A stretch of 58,425 nucleotides of DNA from NCBI RefSeq assembly GCF_004121075.1, contig NZ_RHLN01000021.1:1-58425 (forward strand), in the 5' to 3' direction. This document shows, piece by piece, positions 9,343 to 17,861 of this stretch (within the stretch, counting starts at the first letter, position 1; each line of letters begins with the position of its first letter). The stretch is from Lutibacter sp. HS1-25. GTDB lineage: Bacteria > Bacteroidota > Bacteroidia > Flavobacteriales > Flavobacteriaceae. The notes under the pieces are model-generated. The model was not told where the DNA came from. It made no database searches and was given only the letters and a program-made list of their open reading frames with translations. Made by a program: the position numbers and the translations under genes.

Positions 9343-9699
9343 GTGATAGAAAAGTATATAAAAAATAATTGTGAATCTGATTTGATTGAATGGCTAAAAA
9401 AGGTATATGCTAATGATGCGAAAATTTCAGAATCCGATAAAATAAAATTGCAAGAATACGAAACAGCTGATTATGTTCTTTTAGGTATAATTGGGTTAAT
9501 CCTTGATAATAAAGCCCGGATTTTACTCGGTAAAAAGCAAGTTTATGATAAGGAAATTCAAGAAAAATGTATGCAGTATCCAATTTCACAAAACGATATA
9601 GCTGAGATTGCTAACAAATATTTAGAAGATGATTTTAGCGAAGAAAGTGAATTTATTTTACGAAAAGTAATGCTCGAATATCCTAAAAACCAGAATTAA
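9343..9699 (+). CDS. Small cytosolic hypothetical protein
   Basis: 118 residues, GTG start at 9343; no in-frame ATG lies near the N-terminus. Acidic and helical, with no signal peptide, in contrast to its neighbours. A hydrophobic stretch (YVLLGIIGLILDN) is too short and flanked by charges to be a clear membrane segment. Lies 15 bp before the MORN protein gene, so the two are probably co-transcribed; it could be an accessory or immunity-like partner, but nothing in the sequence proves this. Confidence 0.6.
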   Translation: MIEKYIKNNCESDLIEWLKKVYANDAKISESDKIKLQEYETADYVLLGIIGLILDNKARILLGKKQVYDKEIQEKCMQYPISQNDIAEIANKYLEDDFSEESEFILRKVMLEYPKNQN

Positions 9700-9714
9700 T
9701 TAACCAAATATAAT

Positions 9715-10824
9715 ATGAAAACAAAATTAAAAATCATTATTATTGGAATACTATTTCCAATTTTAATTTACGGGCAAACTTCCAACAATAAAAACCAAGA
9801 AGTTTATAACCAAAAAATGAGTGATGCAAGATTTTCAATAAATTATAGCACAAAAAATCTTGTAGATTCATACATTAAATCACTTGAAAATGGATTCTCA
9901 GAATCTTTATTGAACGAACAAATACAATATTGCAATAGGTTGCAACAAGCTTGTGAAATGTTAAATGAAGGTACAGAATTAGCACTTCAAGACAGTGCTT
10001 TGGAACCTAAAATTAAAGGTTTGTACCAAAAAATTGACTCAACTAATACAGTATCACAGTCTGCATTTAGTTCCTATAAGATGAATGCAGAGGAAATGAA
10101 GCAGTTAAAATGCTTTACTGAAAACAGCAATTGCGACTTTGACAATAAAAGACATAATTTAGAAGCATCATTAACTAATATTATAGCCGCTCAAAACACA
10201 ATTGATTTTAATTATTCACTTTCTTATAAACTCTCTGAACTATTAACATCTTCTTTTAAAAACCAAACTTTAGAGGAAATTTTTAACCCAAAAGAGAAAT
10301 TAAGAATCTTTACTAATGAAGGTAATCAAGTATGTTTTTATGATGCTCTTTTTCCTGAGGAAAATTTCACTTTTAAATGGTCTGGTTATTTTACAGAAAA
10401 AAATGGAAAAAATTTATTACAAGGTTCAGGAGTTTTAGAATATATAAATAACGGATATTCTGTAATTACTTACAAAGGAAATCTAGTAGATGGTAGGTTA
10501 ATGGATCAAGAAGGGACTATTTCCTATACTAATTTTATTGGACCTGTTGTTAATTCAGATAACAAATATGCAGTACAGTTAAATTTTTGGATTTCTACTT
10601 TTTTTTATAATAAGCCCATAGGAGTTTTCTCAATAAATTCAAAATTTGGAGAATACGAAGGGGAGTATGAAAATTATATTCCGCATGGAAAAGGTATTTT
10701 AACAAATTCAAATTATAACTGTGAAGGTGAGTTTAAAGGAGGGTATCCTTATACTGTAGATTGTGATCCTGTATATGGATCAGATAAAAAACCAGTTAAA
10801 TTAGTTAATGGAAAAGAGCAATAA
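9715..10824 (+). CDS. Secreted protein with C-terminal MORN motifs
   Basis: 369 residues, signal peptide MKTKLKIIIIGILFPILIYGQ. The middle is helical with a Cys pair (CFTENSNC). The C-terminal third has MORN-like beta-hairpins: FKWSGYFTEKNGKNLLQGSG, then EYEGEYENYIPHGKGIL, then NCEGEFKGGYP. MORN repeats usually bind lipid or protein surfaces. Role unknown. Last of the secreted-protein run, followed by a clear terminator at 10908. Confidence 0.8.
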   Translation: MKTKLKIIIIGILFPILIYGQTSNNKNQEVYNQKMSDARFSINYSTKNLVDSYIKSLENGFSESLLNEQIQYCNRLQQACEMLNEGTELALQDSALEPKIKGLYQKIDSTNTVSQSAFSSYKMNAEEMKQLKCFTENSNCDFDNKRHNLEASLTNIIAAQNTIDFNYSLSYKLSELLTSSFKNQTLEEIFNPKEKLRIFTNEGNQVCFYDALFPEENFTFKWSGYFTEKNGKNLLQGSGVLEYINNGYSVITYKGNLVDGRLMDQEGTISYTNFIGPVVNSDNKYAVQLNFWISTFFYNKPIGVFSINSKFGEYEGEYENYIPHGKGILTNSNYNCEGEFKGGYPYTVDCDPVYGSDKKPVKLVNGKEQ

Positions 10825-10907
10825 ATTAAATAAAATATTAAAATAAGTTGTCTTTTCTATATCTAAACTCAATCCTGTCCTAAATAAAATCCATACATAG
10901 AAAACCT

Positions 10908-10947
10908 GACCATTTCATTGAGTTTAATCTTTGAAATGGTCTTTTTT
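10908..10947 (+). terminator. Rho-independent terminator after the secreted-protein run
   Basis: Perfect 10-bp stem GACCATTTCA (10908-10917) with TGAAATGGTC (10932-10941), then six T. It overlaps the 3' end of the dead transposase on the other strand. Confidence 0.8.
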
Positions 10948-11662
10948 CAAAACAGAACCCCTTGTATATTTTCTGGAGGCGGTTCTATATGTTTCTGGAA
11001 AGGTCTGTCGAGCCATTTTTGCAAGTCAATTTTAACAAATAGATTCAGTCTTATGAATGCTACTAAATTTGATAACTACCAATCAAATTTTGATTGAGCT
11101 TTTAATGCTTTTAGTATAAGTATAGTGATTAAAGCTGTCCAAATTTGGATCATTACGGCGTTTTCAGAAGTGCCTATAAATGATTTTATATGCAGTAACT
11201 GCTTAATGTCTTTAAAAAATATTTCTACTTGCCATCTACTCTTATACAATTCACCAATAGTGTTAGGTGACCAATGAAATTGATTGGTTATAATTTCTAT
11301 TACTTGTTGGTTTTGTTCGTCCCAAAGGGAAACACGTCTTAATTTTTTGGGGTATTTAATTTTTGAAGGATCGTTTTTGAGTTCAATTAATTCATCTTTT
11401 AGAATATGCTGATGTAAATTCTGAGGCAACACATATTCTTTTATTGTAGTAAATTATAGATTCTCTTTATGTCTAATGACAAAAAACACACCACTGCTGT
11501 CCCAAACATTTAAAAGTGAAAAATCATTGTAAAATTGATCAGCTACAATAACACTTCCTTTTAAAATCGGGATCTCATAAGCTCCTTTATTGTCTGCGGT
11601 TTTGCCATTTGTAACATTAATATAAGCAGGTAAATTACCATCAATGGCTTTAGAGTTTTTTT
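10947..11662 (-). pseudogene. Degenerate IS4-family transposase
   Basis: Read on the minus strand, one continuous frame shows an IS4-type transposase C-terminal two-thirds: AYINVTNGKTADNKGAYEIP, VIVADQFYNDFSLLN, LYKSRWQVEIFFKDIKQ (the YREK-like region), then LSNLVAFIRLNLFVKIDLQ and WLDRPFQ. Two in-frame stops interrupt it, TAA at 11454-11456 and TAG at 11076-11078, and the N-terminus is missing upstream of about 11662. It cannot make an active protein. Confidence 0.88.
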
Positions 11663-11668
11663 ATAGTG

Positions 11669-12111
11669 GTTGTAATTTTAAAAATTCAGTTGCAACTATG
11701 TTAGCTTTAGGTTGTAACATACTTAGAACATCTTAATTAACAGTCAATATTTCTAAAAAAAACTGATTGCAACAAACCAATAAGAACCAGTTGCAACTAA
11801 ATTTAATTTAAGTTGCAATACATTTAAAACTGCCAATCAAAGCTTATTTTACTTGTAAATTGGTTGCAACAATAATTAAAAAAGGAAATAAATGAATATA
11901 TAAATTATTACAATAATGACAGAATCAAGTCAAATTTAAACAAAATGAGCCCGATACAATATCGAGCTCATTATTATCAAAATTAATTATAAATTTGTCC
12001 AAACTTTTGGGTTCAGTCTATTAATGGGTTTTTTGATTGCAAAGCTAGTCGAAACTACATCCAACAATCAGTTGCAACTAATTTGGTTTTTTGTTGCAAA
12101 CAAGTTGCAAC
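11669..12111. repeat. Cluster of GTTGCAAC palindromes
   Basis: The 8-bp palindrome GTTGCAAC occurs exactly at 11689, 11790, 11863, 12071 and 12104 (and inside the neighbouring gene at 12281). One-base variants occur at 11711, 11766, 11812 and 12093, with a two-base variant at 11669. The stretch has no gene apart from the terminator-like hairpin at 11944. Several copies extend to TTGCAACAA. It lies between a dead transposase and a truncated recombinase. Confidence 0.8.
11944..11972 (-). terminator. Probable terminator hairpin
   Basis: AATGAGC (11944-11950) and GCTCATT (11966-11972) enclose CGATA and TATCG around a CAA loop, with one mismatch. In the minus direction it is followed by TTTTGTTT, so it could terminate transcription from the recombinase fragment at 12121-12639. 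Confidence 0.6.
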
Positions 12112-12120
12112 AAAGTGAAA

Positions 12121-12639
12121 TTATAGTTTAACCTTAAATACACTTTCCAAAATCATTTTTTCAATCTTTTCATCAGAAATTTCAGGGCGCTGTTTTTTGA
12201 CTTTTGATTTTAAGATTGGTTTTTTAGATTTTTCAGGTTTATTTATTATTTCAGCTTCTGCAACTGTTTCAGGTTTTACAGTTGCAACAACTTTTTCAAC
12301 AATTGGGTCGGTTTCTTTTTGATGTAATTCAGCATTTTCATCAAAAGGATTGTAACCTTTTTTTAAAAGTTCTAATATTTTTTTTCTGTAAGCAGATAAA
12401 ATATACAAACGATCTTCTTTCGTTTTATACTTATTTGCTTCGCCATATAAAGGAGTTACACGTTTTAATTTTCCAGTTTTTGGGTTTCTGTAAGAAAAAT
12501 AGACGTACCAACGCTTGGATAAATCGCCACCAGCAGTATGTAATTTTGGTAAAGAATAATTTTTTTTCACAGGCAAATCGTATGCAGAATCGTATGCACT
12601 TTCGTATTCAAATGTAATAATTTCCTTCAAACTAGGCAT
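12121..12639 (-). CDS. Truncated tyrosine recombinase, N-terminal part
   Basis: 172 residues. LPKLHTAGGDLSKRWYVYFS, YRNPKTGKLKRV and KTKEDRLYILSAYRKKILEL match, from memory, the N-terminal arm-binding region of long flavobacterial tyrosine recombinases (about 400 residues). The protein stops after a Lys-rich linker, with no catalytic R..HxxR..Y domain, so it cannot recombine DNA. It lies 52 bp from tRNA-Met, a usual integration site. Its ATG directly abuts the T-run of the tRNA terminator, leaving no room for a separate promoter. It may be a relic or a DNA-binding remnant. Confidence 0.65.
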   Translation of the reverse strand: MPSLKEIITFEYESAYDSAYDLPVKKNYSLPKLHTAGGDLSKRWYVYFSYRNPKTGKLKRVTPLYGEANKYKTKEDRLYILSAYRKKILELLKKGYNPFDENAELHQKETDPIVEKVVATVKPETVAEAEIINKPEKSKKPILKSKVKKQRPEISDEKIEKMILESVFKVKL

Positions 12640-12640
12640 A

Positions 12641-12669
12641 AAAAAAACGGTTTAGAAAGCTAAACCGTT
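12641..12669 (-). terminator. tRNA-Met terminator
   Basis: Perfect 10-bp stem AACGGTTTAG (12646-12655) with CTAAACCGTT (12660-12669), loop of 4. In the minus direction it is followed by seven T, ending at the start codon of the recombinase fragment. Confidence 0.85.
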
Positions 12670-12691
12670 GTTTTTGAAACATTTAAATTTG

Positions 12692-12765
12692 TAGCGAGAT
12701 CGGGAATTGAACCCGAGACCTCCGGGTTATGAATCCGACGCTCTAACCAACTGAGCTACCTCGCC
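12692..12765 (-). tRNA. tRNA-Met (anticodon CAT)
   Basis: 74 nt on the minus strand starting GGCGAGGTAGCTCAGTTGG. Acceptor, D, anticodon (loop with CAT) and T arms (TTCAATT loop) all fold; the acceptor has G-U pairs at both ends and discriminator A. CCA is not encoded. Elongator versus Ile2 (lysidine) identity cannot be settled by eye, but the sequence matches flavobacterial elongator tRNA-Met from memory. Confidence 0.95.
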
Positions 12766-12884
12766 TTTTTCGAGGGTGCAAATATAAAAATAAATATTCT
12801 GAAGCCACAAGTTTATTTCATATATTTTTTAATTATTTTAATTTTTTTTAAAAGGAATAATTATATATATTGCCAAATAAAAAA

Positions 12885-13274
12885 ATGAAAATGTCAGTAA
12901 AAACCAAATTTGAATTAGAATTCCCAATACACGCTACACCGCATATGTTATACCAATATTTTGGCACGCCTTCTGGCCTTTCAGAATGGTTTGCGGACAA
13001 TGTAAATTCACGAGGTGAAGTATTTACTTTTATATGGGATGGGTCTGAAGAAAAAGCCAAAGTATTACAAGAACGACCAGAAGAGAAAATAAAATTTAAG
13101 TGGTTGGAAGATGAAGATCCAAAGTCTTTTTTCGAATTTAGATTGGAAATTGATGAATTAACTAAAGATGTTTCGTTAATAGTTGTTGATTTTGCAGATG
13201 AAGATGAAATTGATGAGGCTAAAATGTTTTGGTCAAATAAAATTGATGAGTTAAAGCACACCATTGGTGCTTAA
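12885..13274 (+). CDS. START-like (SRPBCC) domain protein
   Basis: About 129 residues. The frame is open from a TTG at 12870, but ATG 12885 or 12891 (MSVKTKFELEFPIHA) is the likely start. The whole protein is one Bet v1/START-like fold: YQYFGTPSGLSEWFADNV, then FTFIWDGSEEKAKVL and FKWLEDED, and a long C-terminal helix. This family is conserved next to aminotransferase class IV genes in Flavobacteria. A hydrophobic-ligand pocket is expected; the ligand is unknown. Confidence 0.85.
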   Translation: MKMSVKTKFELEFPIHATPHMLYQYFGTPSGLSEWFADNVNSRGEVFTFIWDGSEEKAKVLQERPEEKIKFKWLEDEDPKSFFEFRLEIDELTKDVSLIVVDFADEDEIDEAKMFWSNKIDELKHTIGA

Positions 13275-13300
13275 AAATAAGATGCTAACAAAATAGTTAA

Positions 13301-13327
13301 AAACCTTGATTTATTCAGGGTTTTTTT
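13301..13327 (+). terminator. Rho-independent terminator
   Basis: AACCTTG and CAGGGTT form a 7-bp stem (one G-T pair) around ATTTATT, followed by a T-run to 13327. Separates the START-like gene from the next gene. Confidence 0.7.
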
Positions 13328-13356
13328 ATGTAGTTTTGACACATAATTAGTAGAAA

Positions 13357-14163
13357 ATGATAAATTTTAACGGAGAAATAATAAGTAGTTCAAAAGAAAT
13401 TTTTAATGCTAATAATAGGGCTTTTAAGTATGGAGATGCACTGTTTGAAACTATTAAAGTTGAAAATTGGAATATACAGTTTTTAGAAGATCATTATTTT
13501 AGATTAATGGCTTCTATGCGTATGTTACGTATGGAAATCCCAATGAACTTTACTATGGAGTTTTTTGAAAATGAAATAGTTAAAACTTTTAAAAGTAATG
13601 ATTTAGAAAGTGCCAGGGTAAGATTTACAGTATTTAGAAAAGATGGTGGGTTATACGCTCCAATTTCTAATGAAGTTGGTTTTTTAATTGAGGCTTCTCT
13701 GCTAAAAGTTGAAGTAAAAAGCGAATATGAAGTTGATTTGTTTAAAGATTATTTTGTGTATTCAGGCTTGTTGTCAACTGTAAAAACAACTAATAAATTA
13801 ACAAATGTGTTAGCAAGTATCTATGCTTCTGAAAATAATTTAGACAATTGTATTTTGTTAAATGAAAAAAAACAGGTTGTTGAAGCCATCAACGGTAATC
13901 TGTTTATAGTTAAAGGCAGTACCATTAAAACACCATCAATTAGTGACGGTTGTGTTAAAGGGATTATGAGAAAAAAAGTAATTGAATTGATTTTAAAACA
14001 AAATAAATATACAATAGAAGAGACTGAAATTTCTCCTTTTGAAATTCAAAAAGCAGATGAAATTTTTATAACAAATGCCATTGTTGGTATACAACCAATT
14101 ACAAGATATAGAAAAAGTAATTTTAAAACTGAAATTGCTTTAGAACTTTTAAAAGGAATTTAG
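13357..14163 (+). CDS. PLP-dependent class IV enzyme (aminodeoxychorismate lyase/BCAT-like)
   Basis: 268 residues, the full length of fold-type IV enzymes. Arg near residue 51 and the segment RAFKYGDALFETIKV are the family N-terminal marks. The PLP lysine is probably Lys143 in TVKTTNKLTNVLAS, by alignment with GLKHLNRLEQVL of E. coli PabC. The phosphate-binding loop is near EAINGNLF and SDGCVKGIMR, and the C-terminal strand is EIFITNAIVGIQPI. It may make 4-aminobenzoate from aminodeoxychorismate for folate synthesis, or act as a branched-chain or D-amino-acid transaminase; sequence alone favours the lyase group. Confidence 0.88.
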   Translation: MINFNGEIISSSKEIFNANNRAFKYGDALFETIKVENWNIQFLEDHYFRLMASMRMLRMEIPMNFTMEFFENEIVKTFKSNDLESARVRFTVFRKDGGLYAPISNEVGFLIEASLLKVEVKSEYEVDLFKDYFVYSGLLSTVKTTNKLTNVLASIYASENNLDNCILLNEKKQVVEAINGNLFIVKGSTIKTPSISDGCVKGIMRKKVIELILKQNKYTIEETEISPFEIQKADEIFITNAIVGIQPITRYRKSNFKTEIALELLKGI

Positions 14164-14180
14164 TTTTAATAATTATTAGG

Positions 14181-14549
14181 TTAAATATTCTCCCCAAAAT
14201 ACACCCAATGACCATTTTCTTTACAAAACTTTGAGTTTTCGTGAATAACATTGGTGGTTCCGTTTACTATAAAAAAAGCTTTAAATTCAACAGTATCTTC
14301 TGTTGCGTTTAAAACTTCTAGTTTTACCCAGTTCACAGATTTCGTCCATTTTTCAATGGTTCTTTTTTCTTGTTTGTTTGGTCGGGTAGAGGAATGATGA
14401 CTTTTTTGTAAGTAGTTAATATTTGCCAACACAAAAGCACTGTATCTTGAGCGCATTAATTGTGCTGCTGATGAAACTTTATTTATATTTTGATGTGCTT
14501 TTTGACAACAATCACTATATTTTTTAGATGGATTACAAGGACATTGCAT
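14181..14549 (-). CDS. YchJ-like protein (SEC-C metal-binding motif)
   Basis: 122 residues. Starts MQCPCNPSKKYSDCC, a SEC-C-type zinc-binding motif (CxCxS...YxxCC), followed by the YchJ/UPF0225 core: SAAQLMRSRYSAFVLANINY and W...VNWVKLEVL, ending GHWVYFGENI. The second C-terminal SEC-C motif of enterobacterial YchJ is absent. Function unclear in the whole family. Four bases separate its ATG from the stop of the next minus-strand gene upstream. Confidence 0.88.
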   Translation of the reverse strand: MQCPCNPSKKYSDCCQKAHQNINKVSSAAQLMRSRYSAFVLANINYLQKSHHSSTRPNKQEKRTIEKWTKSVNWVKLEVLNATEDTVEFKAFFIVNGTTNVIHENSKFCKENGHWVYFGENI

Positions 14550-14553
14550 ATGC

Positions 14554-14913
14554 TTAGTTTAATAATTCTTTTTTGTCTTTTATTCTAAAACAGCGTTCTG
14601 TGCCTAAATTTAAAGGATCTCCATATTCTTCAGACCAAAATCCATCTAAAATATCATTGGATATACAGCGATAAACAACCACACCTTTAAAAGTATTTAG
14701 ATTTTCACCTATATAGCTAAAATTAATCACTAAAATATTGTCTTTAAAAAATCCAGTTCCAACTTGTTTTTGATTAGAACCTATTAACCATTTGGCTGAT
14801 ATTCGATTGTTAGTGTCCAATTCTAATGTAAGCGTTCCTTTATAATTGTTGTCAGATGCATCTTGGTTGCTTCCAATAATTGTATAGGTTCCCGCTAAAT
14901 TTTTTATTTTCAT
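14554..14913 (-). CDS. Small beta-rich hypothetical protein
   Basis: 119 residues, no signal peptide. Pattern of alternating strands (GTYTIIGSNQDASDNNYKGT, then LTLELDTNNRISAKWLIGS, GTGFFKDNILVINFSY) suggests a small beta-barrel, perhaps lipocalin-like. Overlap/spacing of 4 bp to the YchJ-like gene suggests co-transcription. Not recognised further. Confidence 0.7.
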   Translation of the reverse strand: MKIKNLAGTYTIIGSNQDASDNNYKGTLTLELDTNNRISAKWLIGSNQKQVGTGFFKDNILVINFSYIGENLNTFKGVVVYRCISNDILDGFWSEEYGDPLNLGTERCFRIKDKKELLN

Positions 14914-15001
14914 GATGTTTTCAATTTAGTAACCAATCGTCTTTTATTTGTAAGTTTTGATTAAATTTAAGTTGAATAAAAAATAAATGCTTTTTTAAAC
15001 T

Positions 15002-16075
15002 TTAATTGAGCAGCTTTTTTTTATGTTCTCTAAAAACCCTTTCTCGATCCTTGATAATATCGTTTCGATAATCTTTATTAAAAATGAATAGCCATAAACG
15101 ATTTAAAAGAAATTTTGAATAATCTAGATAAAATAAAGTGCTATTCCAAAAAGAGTAAAACCATTGGTGTTTTATTTTAAACTTAAAAAAATGCAAATAT
15201 ATTTTGTTTTGAAAACTTGTTGGTTTAAAATTAATATCTTTTAAAAATACCCCATGTCTCATAAAATATTTAACAAACAATGCGTTGGTATAGTTATGTT
15301 GTATGTCAATTGTTGAATGCTTTTTCAAAATTGAGATGGTATCATAAGCCATTCTGAAATTTATATTGTTATAATAACTTCCTTGGTCATTTATTTGGAG
15401 ATTTAGTACATTGTGTGCTAATAAGTGTTCGCTATTTGGAATTGAAATACCTTGAAAAATGTTTTTATTGTTTAAAATTTCAGAAGGATTTAAATAATCA
15501 AAATACGGTTTTTTTAAAACTTTTTTATGAATTTCAACAGCAGCTAAAGCTGTTTTTTTTGTCAGCCTTGGAAGGTGTCTGGATTCAAAAAGAGTTGCTC
15601 TAAGTCTAATTTCTTCGGGTTTGTTATAATTAATTGTTTGCATCAATTCAAAAGCTTCTTGAACTTGATTTGAAGCTACCAAAACATCAATATCACCAAC
15701 CATGCGTTCTGCTATATCTTTATAATAATTACCAGCAACTAAAGCAGTTCCTTTTAAAAAAACATGGTTTATTTGGTGTTTGTTAAACAGTTCGCTAATC
15801 TCTTTAACTTCATTTAAAATTCCAAGGTTTCTATTGCGATTGATTGTTGCGATTTTTTCAAGATATTGGACCAAATCTTCAGGTAAGCAATTCAATAACT
15901 GTTTTTCCTTCAACCTGCAATATATGGCAGGTAAAACCAAGTGTCTGCTACCAATTTTTACAATGTCATCCCAATTGAAGTTTTCAGCTTGTAAAGTAGT
16001 TTTTAATAAATAAGAATCACTTTTAAAACTTAAAATTGCACCAATAGTTGCTAATGTATTGAATTGATTTTTCAT
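15002..16075 (-). CDS. Nucleotidyltransferase family protein (NTP_transf_5-like)
   Basis: 357 residues. FLKGTALVAGNYYKDIAERM then VGDIDVLV is the nucleotidyltransferase core (KGxxL...R...DxD), as in PF14907-type proteins. The C-terminal half is helical, with no membrane segment. In Bacteroidota this family commonly accompanies an HPr-kinase-like protein and a PqqD-type peptide-binding protein in RiPP-like loci. The HPr-kinase-like gene lies 69 bp upstream on the same strand; no PqqD gene is visible. Reaction unknown. Confidence 0.85.
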   Translation of the reverse strand: MKNQFNTLATIGAILSFKSDSYLLKTTLQAENFNWDDIVKIGSRHLVLPAIYCRLKEKQLLNCLPEDLVQYLEKIATINRNRNLGILNEVKEISELFNKHQINHVFLKGTALVAGNYYKDIAERMVGDIDVLVASNQVQEAFELMQTINYNKPEEIRLRATLFESRHLPRLTKKTALAAVEIHKKVLKKPYFDYLNPSEILNNKNIFQGISIPNSEHLLAHNVLNLQINDQGSYYNNINFRMAYDTISILKKHSTIDIQHNYTNALFVKYFMRHGVFLKDINFKPTSFQNKIYLHFFKFKIKHQWFYSFWNSTLFYLDYSKFLLNRLWLFIFNKDYRNDIIKDRERVFREHKKKLLN

Positions 16076-16144
16076 GAATTTGACAAAATTAATTGGATGT
16101 TGTTTGGTTATATCTTTAACTAGATTCGCTTCGTTTAATGAATG

Positions 16145-17287
16145 TTAACTGCTGAATAACTGGTTAAAAAGTTCAATAGCTTTGTTGTTGTCGCTATAGG
16201 ATAATTTGTAGTAGGACACGTTTTTTAACCAACTTAAAAACTGTTTGGCGTTTTTTTGCTGAGGAGAAACCCAAGAATCTGGAATTAAAGTTTGTAATAC
16301 TTGATCTGCACTTGTTTTAATTAAACTTGTTGATGCAAGGCCATCATATTTTACATATACAATTTTTGTACAGGGTACATGTTGAATGGTGTTTTCAAAA
16401 TTTTGTTTTGGAGGAATGTATTTTAGTAGTCCTTTTTTTGTGCCACTGTTAAAGCTTTCAAAATTAATAAAATCAGAGAAATAATTAGTTAGCATATCAA
16501 AAGCACCTTGTTTTATAGAAATGGCTGCAGGGTAACGATACACTTCCTGGTTTTTTGATAGTATAGGTGTTATATCATCGGCTATTAAATCTAATCCACT
16601 AGCCATTAATAAAGCGCAAAATGTACTTTTACCATTGCCACTATCACCTACCAACATAATAGCTTCTTTTCCGTTAGCTACTGTTGAAGCGTGGAAAGTT
16701 CCCAACCAATCGTGTTCTTTTTTATTGTGTAGTACACATAAAAGTTCCATCACAAAACGCCCTTGCAATAAATGGTAATTTTTAAGTTCGTATGCACCTA
16801 CAAATACTTCGTTTTTAAAAAGAAATAATTCATTGTTTTCTTCATAAATATCAAAAATTGTAGTTTTTTTTATGTTTGAAGTGCTACATAAGTGCATTAA
16901 TTGTGGGTGAATGTATTGCTTTATTTTTTCAGAAGAAAAATAAATTTCGATAGGGTGTTTATCTATTTGATAGTTTTCTTTAAAGTTACGGTGATGGTTG
17001 TTAAATTCTATTTCTTCGGATTTATTTAAAGAAAATGATTTGTTTTGATCTTCTAAAAACAATGAAATATCATTGTAAATAGCTGTTGCTTCTGAATTTT
17101 TATTTTTAAAACCTTTAAGGTTAACAATTTCATTGATAAATTGTGATTTGTTTTTTGCAGCTAAATATATTGTTAAATAACTGTATAATAATTCATTTAG
17201 TAGAATATAACTATTCGATTTTTTAAACCAAAGTATGTAATTTTGACCTATTAATTGTGTGTATGTTTGGGCTAAATTATTTTTCAT
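16145..17287 (-). CDS. HPr kinase/phosphorylase-like P-loop protein
   Basis: 380 residues from ATG 17285-17287; the frame continues upstream to a TTG, less likely as start. The C-terminal half has the HprK-type P-loop MLVGDSGNGKSTFCALLMAS followed by GLDLIADDITPI (Walker-B-like DD). It lacks the N-terminal HPr-recognition domain of true HprK and belongs to the stand-alone HprK-like group found with peptide-modification genes. Paired with the downstream nucleotidyltransferase. The substrate could be a small protein or peptide; unproven. Confidence 0.85.
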   Translation of the reverse strand: MKNNLAQTYTQLIGQNYILWFKKSNSYILLNELLYSYLTIYLAAKNKSQFINEIVNLKGFKNKNSEATAIYNDISLFLEDQNKSFSLNKSEEIEFNNHHRNFKENYQIDKHPIEIYFSSEKIKQYIHPQLMHLCSTSNIKKTTIFDIYEENNELFLFKNEVFVGAYELKNYHLLQGRFVMELLCVLHNKKEHDWLGTFHASTVANGKEAIMLVGDSGNGKSTFCALLMASGLDLIADDITPILSKNQEVYRYPAAISIKQGAFDMLTNYFSDFINFESFNSGTKKGLLKYIPPKQNFENTIQHVPCTKIVYVKYDGLASTSLIKTSADQVLQTLIPDSWVSPQQKNAKQFLSWLKNVSYYKLSYSDNNKAIELFNQLFSS

Positions 17288-17861
17288 AAAAGCTTTAAAA
17301 TTAATGCAAATAGTTTTGACTTGTACAATAAGGTTATTGGTGTAAAAGTACAAAAACCTTACTGAAAAAAATCAATATGGTTTAAGTTGCTTTTGTTTGA
17401 TAAATTAAAAATCCACCTCGCTGATTTTCAATATCATCAGTAGATTTTACATTTGTTTTTTTAGGATTTAAAATAAGAAATGTTCCTGTAGTCGTAAAAA
17501 CAGCGTATTTCCCATTTTTTGAATCGCTTCTTTAATTGTAATTTTGTTGTTGTTTGTTTGCTTTTTCTTAGATGGCTATTTTTCAGAAACAAAATTATCT
17601 AATTATTACAATTTTGATTATTAAATTTTTTTACTGTACTATATAAATCCTGCTGTTAGATTGAGAATTGCGCTTCAAATAATTCCGATTTATTTCCCGC
17701 CATCAGCAATAAATAATCATAAACAACAATAAAAAATAATAATTAAAAAAGTAATTAATGAATGTCAAATTCGGTCAAGATTATTTATGTAAAGACATAG
17801 ACTGTAAAATACGTATAGCAGGAACTTAAATTAGATTACCATGAGTATTTGTCTTATAACT
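17288..17861. other. 570-bp spacer with a decayed coding fragment
   Basis: On the minus strand, 17387-17527 reads SDSKNGKYAVFTTTGTFLIL, then NPKKTNVKSTDDIENQRGG and FLIYQTKAT before a stop, with protein-like composition but no start codon and a stop just upstream. It could be the tail of a deleted gene. Its position directly upstream of the HprK-like gene makes a lost peptide or PqqD-like gene possible, but this is speculation. The rest is AT-rich. Confidence 0.4.

Noticed and set aside
11950..11963. Third attachment core, because CCGATACAATAT also occurs here
   Set aside because: The match to the left core is limited to its right half and forms the loop side of a terminator hairpin.
12282..13264. 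Frames antisense to the recombinase fragment (12282-12617) and to the START-like gene (12848-13264)
   Set aside because: Low-complexity translations opposite to well-supported genes; no start signals.
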